DNA of 15,784 nt from GCA-016432345 sp964544105. Its GTDB lineage: Bacteria > Patescibacteriota > Microgenomatia > Levybacterales > UBA12049. The stretch covers positions 1 to 15,784 of the forward strand of contig CAZIZQ010000023.1 of assembly GCA_964544105.1 (NCBI GenBank). Direction: 5' to 3'. Positions within the stretch are counted from its first letter, which is position 1; the number at the start of each line of letters is the position of its first letter. Below the pieces are notes generated by a model that was not told where the DNA came from, ran no database searches, and was given only the letters and a program-made list of their open reading frames with translations. Positions 8,397-14,779 of this stretch are shown here, one piece after another. Position numbers and translations under genes: made by a program.

Positions 8397-8435
8397 TACC
8401 CAAGGTGTCAATAGCATTCCACCTTAGAGGTGGAA
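8397..8435 (-). repeat. REP-like composite element, copy 3 (right flank of RAYT, inverted)
   Basis: On the minus strand: TTCCACCT-CTA-AGGTGGAA (8417-8435), ten bases TGCTATTGAC, then ACCTTGGGTA (8397-8406). The spacer sequence differs from copies 1 and 2 but its length is exactly ten, and the third part is conserved. It lies about 20 bases upstream of the RAYT start. Confidence 0.8.
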
Positions 8436-8488
8436 TGTGTAAAACTATTCTATCCTCCTGACTTCCTTCTACTTTATAGAATAAGACT

Positions 8489-8689
8489 TTACTTTCCTCT
8501 AATTTTTTTCCCAATTGCAGCACCTAACATACCAAATGGTATAATAATGCCTATTATAACCATAGTTGAATTGAACAACGTTGATATCCCCATAGGCTTA
8601 ATAATGAATATTTCAGCAAGATATATAAGAGTAAAATATAGCACTATCATTATAAGAGCGTTTCTAGCAAGTTTTATGTATTCGTTCAT
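8489..8689 (-). CDS. 66-residue two-helix membrane protein, unknown function
   Basis: Small hydrophobic protein with a short polar N-terminus (MNEYIKLARN), two predicted membrane segments (about 11-30 and 42-60) separated by a KPMGISTLFNST loop, and a basic end (KKIRGK). A GxxxG-like GMLGAAIG sequence lies in the second helix. A strong Shine-Dalgarno sequence, GGAGGTGA, lies six bases before the ATG and decides the start; no other gene here has one. It begins 35 bases after the pheT stop on the same strand and may be co-transcribed, or it may belong with the transferred RAYT region. I do not recognise a family and cannot assign a role. Confidence 0.65.
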   Translation of the reverse strand: MNEYIKLARNALIMIVLYFTLIYLAEIFIIKPMGISTLFNSTMVIIGIIIPFGMLGAAIGKKIRGK

Positions 8690-8695
8690 TTTATT

Positions 8696-8703
8696 TCACC
8701 TCC
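8696..8703 (-). promoter_or_regulatory. Strong ribosome binding site GGAGGTGA of the 66-residue membrane protein
   Basis: GGAGGTGA on the minus strand, six bases before the ATG at 8689, is a near-complete match to the 16S anti-Shine-Dalgarno sequence. It fixes the start and contrasts with the lack of such sites at neighbouring genes. Confidence 0.8.
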
Positions 8704-8724
8704 CCTCTTTATCTATAGGTATTT

Positions 8725-10686
8725 CTATTTCTTTACTTTTGCTCTAAAAGTATCTTTAATTGCAGTAATAATTTTATTGCGGATTGGTGTAATATCTTCG
8801 CTTTTAAGATTTTGGTTTGCATCCTGGTAGACAATATGGAATGTTTTTGTGTCTTCGTAGGTGTCTAATAGAGAGACTTCTTTAATAAGAGGATCTTGGT
8901 TTTTTATTTCTGAAATAACATCCCCAACTGTAATTGGTTTTTCAAAAATAAAGGCAATGTCCTCAATAATTGGTGGATATTTGCCAATTGGGGTATAGAC
9001 TTTTTTGTTACTTACAAAAGACAATAACTTTACAAAATTTATTTCAAAGTTAATCAAGGTATCTTCCAGCATTTCTACTTCTCCAATAATAGAATTATTG
9101 CAGTAGATATGTATTTTTTCTATCTCCTCTTTATTTTTTTTGAATTGGATATTTGATATTCCCAAATCGGTAAAAAGCTGCTCCAGTATCCCTTTGACAT
9201 CAAAAAAAGTTATGCCCTGCCTTTTTACAATGCCGGCCAGCATCGGGATTTCGTTGGGAAGATTTTTTTCATCTATTTTTTCGTAAATATTGGCAATTTC
9301 AAAAATCATTATAGACTCTCGGTTTTTATTTTCTCTTACTGTCTGCAAAAGACTTGGGATTAGCGTTTTTCGTAGATACAGCATATCTTCTGTTAATGGA
9401 TTTGCCAGTGTCACGGCGTTTTCTACCGGTCCTTCAAACAGGTCTTCTGAAACCAGTGAATATGTATACATCTCGGTAAATCCCCAGTATTTAAGGACAT
9501 TTTTAACTCTGCTTTCCCAATAAAAACTGTTTTTCCCAACTGAGTAATGTTGGACATTTGAAAGTGGAGGAAGCAAAGTTGGAAGCCGATGGTATCCATA
9601 AAGCCGTGCGATTTCTTCGCAGATATCTTCTTCGATTGTCACGTCGTTTGTCCTAAAACTTGGGACAGAAACAACCAGTTGGTCGTTTTTTTTACTTACT
9701 ACTTCAAATTCTAGGCTTTTAAGGATTTGTATAACAGTTGATAGGTTTATGTTGATGCCCAAAAGGGTTTGAATTTTTTTGAGTGTTACAGATACTATTT
9801 TTGGTTTTACTTTATTTGGGTAGATATCTATGATGTTGGAGAGCATTTTTCCATCTGTCGATTCCTTGTATAACTCGATTCCGGCAAGCAGCGAAGTCAT
9901 AGCAAGTGTTGGATCGATATTTTTTTCGTTTATTACAGCAGCATCTGTTCGAATGCCTAAAGACATAGATGTTTTTCTAATGCGAACAGGATCGTTGTTG
10001 TCGATAAAGAAGAGTATTCTTTTTGTATTGTTGGTTACCACACTGTTTTTTGTGCCCATAATCCCCAGCAAATCTATAATTTCTCCTTTTCCGTTATCTG
10101 CCACAATATCTCCGCCTAGAAGTGTATGCGTTTTGTTATCAAGGGTAGTAACTTTTTCTCCTTTTTTAGACTCTCGAATGATAAGGGTAGATTCTAGTAA
10201 TCTATCGTAATCAAAGACATGGGTTGGATGACCAATTTCCAGCATGACATAATTTGTTATATCAATAAGATTATTGAGTGATCGAATGCCTGATGCTTCG
10301 ATTCTTTTTGTAATAATATCCGGAGTTGGTTTTATGTTCACATCCATTACAACAGCACAAATTCTATTTACCAGTCTTGCATCATTTTTAATAATAACTT
10401 TGGTATTACTTTTTACTTTTTCGAGCCCTTTTGGTAGATAAGGAATATATGTTGCATCGATTCCAGATTGTTTTAATGCTGCAGTTGTTTCCCGTGCCAG
10501 CCCAATAACAGACATGATGTCTGGTCTGTTTGTTGTTACTTCGATATCATAGATAAAATCATTTTCTATTTTTTCGATTCTTTCAACAGACACAGAAGTT
10601 AACGATAAAATTTCGGCAATTTTTTCTGGCACCGCTTTTGTTTTTACATGTTGGCGAAGCCAACTGTCTAAAATTTTAATATTCAT
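8725..10686 (-). CDS. pheT: Phenylalanyl-tRNA synthetase beta subunit, lacking the OB-fold tRNA-binding domain
   Basis: Large subunit of the PheRS heterotetramer, carrying tRNA-binding and editing functions. At 653 residues it is about 140 shorter than the 790-800 of E. coli. After an N-terminal segment (1-45) the sequence passes directly to DIEVTTNRPD (47-56), so the EMAP-like OB-fold (B2) domain is absent. B3/B4 editing (about 95-285, GHPTHVFD at 152-159, RTDAA at 246-250), B5 (about 295-370), the catalytic-like core (about 380-560) and the C-terminal FDX-ACB anticodon-binding domain (about 563-653) are all present. In B3/B4 the usual GGE after GIxG reads GTK (211-213), and the LESAFF-type acidic residue is replaced in RILFFIDNN. 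A 166-bp palindromic element separates it from pheS. Confidence 0.95.
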   Translation of the reverse strand: MNIKILDSWLRQHVKTKAVPEKIAEILSLTSVSVERIEKIENDFIYDIEVTTNRPDIMSVIGLARETTAALKQSGIDATYIPYLPKGLEKVKSNTKVIIKNDARLVNRICAVVMDVNIKPTPDIITKRIEASGIRSLNNLIDITNYVMLEIGHPTHVFDYDRLLESTLIIRESKKGEKVTTLDNKTHTLLGGDIVADNGKGEIIDLLGIMGTKNSVVTNNTKRILFFIDNNDPVRIRKTSMSLGIRTDAAVINEKNIDPTLAMTSLLAGIELYKESTDGKMLSNIIDIYPNKVKPKIVSVTLKKIQTLLGININLSTVIQILKSLEFEVVSKKNDQLVVSVPSFRTNDVTIEEDICEEIARLYGYHRLPTLLPPLSNVQHYSVGKNSFYWESRVKNVLKYWGFTEMYTYSLVSEDLFEGPVENAVTLANPLTEDMLYLRKTLIPSLLQTVRENKNRESIMIFEIANIYEKIDEKNLPNEIPMLAGIVKRQGITFFDVKGILEQLFTDLGISNIQFKKNKEEIEKIHIYCNNSIIGEVEMLEDTLINFEINFVKLLSFVSNKKVYTPIGKYPPIIEDIAFIFEKPITVGDVISEIKNQDPLIKEVSLLDTYEDTKTFHIVYQDANQNLKSEDITPIRNKIITAIKDTFRAKVKK

Positions 10687-10690
10687 ATAT

Positions 10691-10856
10691 TAGGACGTGT
10701 ACCAAAATAACTTACATAAACTCACTTGTCTTTTTGGCGGAATTTTTCGTTGCCAACACACTCAAGTATACATCGTATACTATCGTATATTGTCGCCTCA
10801 AATTCCACTCAAAAATACTACGTGATTTCATACAACTTATTTTGTTACCCGTCCTA
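10691..10856. mobile_element. MITE-like palindromic element between pheS and pheT
   Basis: The 166 bases form one long imperfect inverted repeat. The ends TAGGACGTGTACCAAAATAA (10691-10710) and the reverse complement of 10837-10856 match at 18 of 20 positions. Pairing continues inward, including a TTTTTG...GGAATT block. The apex is a perfect GTATAC-ATC-GTATAC (10766-10780), within a base of the geometric centre. It contains no reading frame. The TA at each end fits a TA target duplication of the IS630/Tc1-mariner type. The pheS stop (TAG) is formed by the element's own terminal TAG. Removing 10693-10856 minus one TA joins the pheS stop TAA three bases from the pheT ATG. Confidence 0.75.
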
Positions 10857-11891
10857 GAATTGTTCTAAGAAATCTAAATTATTGGAATACAATAGTCGCA
10901 GGTCATCTATTTCTATTCCTTCTTTCATCATGAGAACTCGTTCGACTCCCCAACCAAAAGCAAATCCAGAATATTTTTTGAAGTCGATTCCCCCAAATTT
11001 TAGTACGTTTGGATGGACCATCCCTGCTCCTCCCATTTCGAGCCAGCCTGCTTTGCAAAGTTTACACCCAACCCCTTGGCAAATGCCGCAGGAAACATCG
11101 ACTTCGAAAGAAGGTTCGGTAAACTGAAAATGGTACGGCCTAATTCGGGATTTTCTGTTCTCTCCAAAATATGATTTAACAAAGTAATCAAGAGTCCCTT
11201 TTAGATGGGTAATGGAAATATTTTTATCAACAACCAATCCTTCAAACTGGTGGAACATTGGTGTATGGGAAACATCGGATTGTCTTCGGTAGCACTTGGC
11301 AATATTAAGCATTCTAATTGGAGGAGTTTTTACCCGCTCCATTTCTCTAACCTGCCCGGAAGAAGTATGTGGGGTTAAAATAACCGGGCCTTTTTTAGGG
11401 TTTGGTTTTTGTTTGATAAAAAATGTTTCCCAGTCATCTCGGGCCGGGTGATCTTTTGGAAAATTTAATCCTTCAAATGCGTACCAGTCCCATTCGACCT
11501 CCGGGTATTTAACGCGGGTAAACCCAATTTTTTCAAATATAGCAGTAATCTCTGCAATTGCCTGGGTAATAAGATGATGGTGTCCAAGTGGTGGTTTGTG
11601 GCCAGGCATGGTAACATCGATAATATCTTTTTGCTGTTTTGGTTTTTGGGTTTTAAGTTTTAAGCTTTGTCTATCAATTGCGTCCTCGATCGTTATTTTG
11701 ACAGTATTAGCTAGTTGTCCAACGGCAGGTCTTTTTTCTTTTGGAATTTTTGGAAGGTCTTTTAATAAATAAGTAAATGTTCCATTTCTTCCTAAAAATT
11801 GTAATTTTATTTCTTCGAGTTCCGCCTTATCTTTTGCTTCAAGAATTAAAGAAAGCGCGGCATTTTTAATACCAATGAGTGTTTCTTCCAT
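10854..11891 (-). CDS. pheS: Phenylalanyl-tRNA synthetase alpha subunit
   Basis: Class II catalytic subunit that activates phenylalanine and transfers it to tRNA-Phe. The 345-residue protein begins with the helical coiled-coil arm (about 1-85), then the aminoacylation core: TPHTSSGQVR at 173-182, motif 2 NIAKCYRRQSDVSHTPMFHQFEG at 196-218, and motif 3 GFAFGWGVERVLMM at 309-322. It ends in the standard LRLLYSNNLDFLEQF, so the protein is complete although a palindromic element supplies its stop codon. Four cysteines (268, 271, 276, 279; CxxC...CxxC) before GWLEMGGAGMVHP resemble the zinc-like knuckle of B. subtilis PheS. The gene follows ilvE by 11 bases. Confidence 0.96.
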   Translation of the reverse strand: MEETLIGIKNAALSLILEAKDKAELEEIKLQFLGRNGTFTYLLKDLPKIPKEKRPAVGQLANTVKITIEDAIDRQSLKLKTQKPKQQKDIIDVTMPGHKPPLGHHHLITQAIAEITAIFEKIGFTRVKYPEVEWDWYAFEGLNFPKDHPARDDWETFFIKQKPNPKKGPVILTPHTSSGQVREMERVKTPPIRMLNIAKCYRRQSDVSHTPMFHQFEGLVVDKNISITHLKGTLDYFVKSYFGENRKSRIRPYHFQFTEPSFEVDVSCGICQGVGCKLCKAGWLEMGGAGMVHPNVLKFGGIDFKKYSGFAFGWGVERVLMMKEGIEIDDLRLLYSNNLDFLEQF

Positions 11892-11902
11892 AAGTTCGTC
11901 TA

Positions 11903-12829
11903 TTAAGATTTAGAAATTCTTGTAATAAACTCTTTATATTTTGGATATTGTCCGTGAACAAGCGCAAAGTATGTGTCTTTTATTTTTGTTGTAATTAGTC
12001 CTGTTTTACCGTCATTAATAGACCTATTATCAATTTCGATAACCGGCGTAACTTCTGCTCCCGTGCCAACAAAAAATACTTCATCGGCTTGGTAGAGTTC
12101 GGATCTATCTATATTTCTTTCTGTAATTTTAATGTTTAAATCATTTTTACAAATCAGCATAATTGTTTGCCTGGTTATACCGACTAAAATATCAGCGTAA
12201 ACTGGCGGAGTAATCAAAGTTTCATCTTTGACAATAAAAATATTTTCAGCGCTTCCTTCAACAACATGCCCATCGTTATCAAGAAGAATTGCTTCTTCAA
12301 AACCAGCAAAAAGACTTTCTGATTTTGCCAGCGCAGTGTTAACATATGAACCTGTAATTTTTCCGCGAGGCGGCAAAGCATTATCAGATACTCTTTTCCA
12401 CGAACTGACATTTGCCCGTATTCCTTTATCGACATTTAAATATCGCCCAAGCGGGACAGTATAGATTGCAAAACCATTTTTTAAGGTTTTAAGATTAAAA
12501 TTCCCCACAGCAGGGTCTGCTTTATAGGCAAGAGGACGAATATATAAATCAATTTTTTCAAAGTTTTTTTGAATAAGTTTTTCTGTAATGCTACAGAGAT
12601 CGTCGAGTGATTCGTCTGGCGTTGTGAGAAGTATTTTGGTTGACTGTAAAAGCCGTTTATAGTGGTCTCTCATTCTAAAAATTAGCAGCGCATTTTCTTG
12701 TTCGGAGTAATAAGCACGAATGCCTTCGAAGCAGCCTGTTCCATAATGCAAAGCATGGGTAGTGATTGGTATAACAGCTTGATCTTCGGTTACAAATTTT
12801 CCGTTTAGATATATAATTCTTTGTTTCAT
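11903..12829 (-). CDS. ilvE: Branched-chain-type amino acid aminotransferase (PLP fold IV), probably the aromatic aminotransferase of this operon
   Basis: PLP-dependent class IV aminotransferase. With the start at 12829 it has 308 residues, the usual length, and opens with IIYLNGKFV. That ATG overlaps the aroQ stop as ATGA; the longer frame to 12874 lies wholly within aroQ and was not used. Motifs: HYGTGCFEGIRAY at 28-40, Schiff-base Lys157 in RGKITGSYVNT, VVEGSAENIF at 189-198 and GTGAEVTPV at 255-263. Sequence points to IlvE (Leu/Ile/Val with 2-oxoglutarate), but every neighbour makes or uses phenylalanine or tyrosine and no branched-chain gene is here. I infer it transaminates phenylpyruvate and 4-hydroxyphenylpyruvate. 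D-amino-acid aminotransferase or aminodeoxychorismate lyase are less likely relatives. Confidence 0.88.
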   Translation of the reverse strand: MKQRIIYLNGKFVTEDQAVIPITTHALHYGTGCFEGIRAYYSEQENALLIFRMRDHYKRLLQSTKILLTTPDESLDDLCSITEKLIQKNFEKIDLYIRPLAYKADPAVGNFNLKTLKNGFAIYTVPLGRYLNVDKGIRANVSSWKRVSDNALPPRGKITGSYVNTALAKSESLFAGFEEAILLDNDGHVVEGSAENIFIVKDETLITPPVYADILVGITRQTIMLICKNDLNIKITERNIDRSELYQADEVFFVGTGAEVTPVIEIDNRSINDGKTGLITTKIKDTYFALVHGQYPKYKEFITRISKS

Positions 12830-13077
12830 GTTAAATTTTCTAGTCGGTAACTTTCTGAAAAAATTCTTTGCCAAATGTCTCTAATAAATGCTTCCGGTAT
12901 GCCCTGTGTATTTTTTATTAAACTATTTAGTTTTTCTTCTTCCCGTTGCACATCTTTTATGGTCGCGTTTTTTTGTTTTTTAATTTCGCCAATCTCTTTT
13001 ACTAAAGAAAACCGTTTTGCAAACAAATTAAGTATTTCGTTGTCAATATCGTCTATTTTTTGTCGTATGTTTTGCAT
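12826..13077 (-). CDS. aroQ: Chorismate mutase, AroQ type
   Basis: Rearranges chorismate to prephenate, the branch point to phenylalanine and tyrosine. The 83-residue all-helical protein matches the N-terminal mutase domain of E. coli PheA. Active-site residues align as Arg5 (R11), Arg22 (R28), Lys33 (K39), Asp42 (D48), Arg45 (R51) and Glu46 (E52). At the Gln88 position the best alignment gives Glu80, as in yeast chorismate mutase, which uses Glu246 there; that alignment needs a small gap. It lies 22 bases after the tyrA-pheA fusion, which itself lacks a mutase domain, and overlaps ilvE by four bases. A TGCTATACT extended -10 box precedes it, so it may have its own start of transcription. Confidence 0.9.
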   Translation of the reverse strand: MQNIRQKIDDIDNEILNLFAKRFSLVKEIGEIKKQKNATIKDVQREEEKLNSLIKNTQGIPEAFIRDIWQRIFSESYRLENLT

Positions 13078-13086
13078 AGGGTTTTA

Positions 13087-13095
13087 AGTATAGCA
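13087..13095 (-). promoter_or_regulatory. Extended -10 promoter before aroQ
   Basis: The minus strand reads TGCTATACT in the 22-base gap after tyrA-pheA, with nine bases from the hexamer to the aroQ ATG. The box and spacing are identical to those before the PBP gene. If active, it is an internal promoter giving a near-leaderless aroQ-ilvE-pheST transcript. Confidence 0.45.
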
Positions 13096-13099
13096 AATA

Positions 13100-14779
13100 T
13101 TATGTTTTTCCCAAAACCCGAATGATTGGGCACAATGGTTTTAATTTTTCAAATGTTTGGGCAACTGGAATATTTTTAGTGCTTTTTTCGAATTCAATAA
13201 AGAAATGATAATCCCATCCATGTTGATCTCCGCTTGGTCGTGATTCGAGTTTGGTCAAATTTATTCCGTCAGATGCTATAACATTTAGAATATCCCGTAA
13301 GATTCCAACCCGGTTATGCACAGTGGTGAATATTAGTGTTTTGTTATTATCAATTCCAGTCAGTTTTATTTTGTTCTTGGCAATAAGGTAAAACTTTGTC
13401 CTGTTGTTGGGGTTGTCCTCAATATTTTTAACAAGTATTGGTATGTTATATTTTTTTGATGCTAAGGTAGAGCCAATATAGGCAAACCCTTTTTCTGGAT
13501 TTGCAATTTTTTCGGTTGTACTAGCTGCCGGTTGTAATTTTGCATTAGGAAGATGTTTGCTAATCCATTCTTTGCATTGGGCAATAGCTTGTGGATGGGA
13601 GACAATTGTATGAATGTCGGATAGCTTTTTTTCGTGCGTTAATAATTGTTGATGAATAGGTAGTGAAAAAGAGCCCAAAGACACAAGTGAAAAATCAATC
13701 AGGTAATCAAGCGTTTCTCTAACTGTCCCTTCTGTTGAATTTTCGGCAGGGACAACCCCAAATGCGACATCGTTATTTTGCACCGCATGAAATATACCAA
13801 ATATTGTTTCATAAGGAATTTTTTTACAATTGTTGTTTTGTGATATAGATGTGGCTGCTGCATGGGAGAAAGTTCCCTCCGGCCCCAAATATGCCAGCGT
13901 TGCAGAAGATGGAAGTGTTACTGGTTTTATTTTTGAAGGAATAGTAATGCCAACCTGCTTGACTTGCCGTAGTAATCTGTTGGTTTGAAGTGTAGAAAAA
14001 TTTGCAAAGTTTTTTGCAATTTCTTGTTCTTCTGCAAACATATTTGCAAAAGCAGTTCTTTCCCCTTTTTCGATAATTGTTTCTAATTTTTTTGCTTGTT
14101 CGATAAATGCCCCAAGTACCGGGGGGAAATAGGGGTTGTAAAATTGTACATCGCTAATAAGCGGCATATCCTGGTCTAGTACCCTACCCATAATAAGAGA
14201 TTGGAGAGTAAAAATTGGTGTATGCAATTTATTTTCCAAAACATTTTTTTGCTCGAAAATAATTTTTGCATACAATAAATTAATTGCATAGGTAAAGGCT
14301 TGAATATATGCCATTTGATAATCGTGTTCTTCTGGTGTTATATCAATAATTTCAATTCCATTCGTTGTAAAAAGGTTTCTTAAAAATGCCACATGGTCAT
14401 TATTTTTTTGTTTACAAAACACGATTTTTAGTTTTTGGTCCAGTGTTGCGCTTGGGCCAAAAAGAGGATGCATCCCTAAAGTCCCTGATTTTGCATCTTG
14501 CATCGCTTCCATCGGCATAACCTTAAATGATGTTACATCAGTTAGTAATTTTTCGGGGGGTATATTTTTTACAATTTCGGTAAGAACATCTTGTGTTTTG
14601 GAAATTGGAACAGACACGATAATAATATCTGCTTTTTTCGTAAGTTCTTGGGGTGTTAGTTTTGTTTTTCTGTCTGCAACAAGTATTGGAACTTGGTTAT
14701 CTTGGAAGAATTGTGTCAACCACTGCCCCATTTTTCCTGTTCCACCTATAATGCCTATTATTGGTTTCGTTTTTTTCAT
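13100..14779 (-). CDS. Fused prephenate dehydrogenase - prephenate dehydratase (TyrA-PheA) with C-terminal ACT domain
   Basis: One 559-residue protein carries both enzymes that compete for prephenate. The N-terminal half is TyrA: nucleotide-binding GIIGGTGKMG at 9-18, GMHPLFGP at 102-109 and a catalytic-type His152 in EEHDYQMAYIQ, then a helical dimerisation region to about 280. It makes 4-hydroxyphenylpyruvate for tyrosine. After a short linker, PheA begins at AYLGPEGTFSH (296-306), with PAENSTEGTV at 344-353, SHPQAIAQC at 394-402 and NRTKF at 459-463 (usual TRF). It makes phenylpyruvate. The ACT domain (about 480-559) keeps ESRP at 512-515 and a GALV-like VGIL at 491-494, so phenylalanine feedback is likely. 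There is no mutase domain; aroQ next door supplies it. The start overlaps aroC by ATGA. Confidence 0.92.
   Translation of the reverse strand: MKKTKPIIGIIGGTGKMGQWLTQFFQDNQVPILVADRKTKLTPQELTKKADIIIVSVPISKTQDVLTEIVKNIPPEKLLTDVTSFKVMPMEAMQDAKSGTLGMHPLFGPSATLDQKLKIVFCKQKNNDHVAFLRNLFTTNGIEIIDITPEEHDYQMAYIQAFTYAINLLYAKIIFEQKNVLENKLHTPIFTLQSLIMGRVLDQDMPLISDVQFYNPYFPPVLGAFIEQAKKLETIIEKGERTAFANMFAEEQEIAKNFANFSTLQTNRLLRQVKQVGITIPSKIKPVTLPSSATLAYLGPEGTFSHAAATSISQNNNCKKIPYETIFGIFHAVQNNDVAFGVVPAENSTEGTVRETLDYLIDFSLVSLGSFSLPIHQQLLTHEKKLSDIHTIVSHPQAIAQCKEWISKHLPNAKLQPAASTTEKIANPEKGFAYIGSTLASKKYNIPILVKNIEDNPNNRTKFYLIAKNKIKLTGIDNNKTLIFTTVHNRVGILRDILNVIASDGINLTKLESRPSGDQHGWDYHFFIEFEKSTKNIPVAQTFEKLKPLCPIIRVLGKT

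Larger units (their letters stand above)
7653..8435. mobile_element. RAYT gene bracketed by inverted REP elements
   Basis: Copy 2 (plus orientation) and copy 3 (minus orientation) of the composite palindrome enclose the RAYT gene, with the ACCTTKGGTA halves pointing inward. No target-site duplication is seen, as expected for Y1 HUH enzymes. The unit lies between the PBP gene and a small membrane protein gene and does not disrupt a recognisable gene. Confidence 0.7.

Noticed and set aside
313..8435. CRISPR array from three copies of the 19-bp repeat
   Set aside because: Copies are kilobases apart, palindromic and in mixed orientation, with no spacer-repeat series and no cas genes.
8377..8523. 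N-terminal extension of the RAYT reading frame up to an ATG at 8523
   Set aside because: These 49 codons translate the REP palindrome and the spacer and overlap the 66-residue membrane protein; family homology begins at 8376.
8430..8747. 105-codon plus-strand frame over the 8.4-8.7 kb region
   Set aside because: It starts in the REP element, runs into the pheT 3' end and has no ribosome binding site; the minus-strand frame has a strong one.
9830..10210. 126-codon plus-strand frame opposite pheT
   Set aside because: Shadow of the conserved B3/B4 domain; low-complexity Ser/Val/Phe composition.
10687..10853. T-box or attenuator controlling pheT
   Set aside because: There is no T-box consensus or terminator T-run; the end-to-end symmetry and TA-bounded excision product fit an inserted palindromic element better.
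12830..12874. Longer ilvE start at 12874
   Set aside because: The extra 15 codons lie inside aroQ in another frame; the ATG at 12829 overlaps the aroQ stop and fits the usual IlvE N-terminus.
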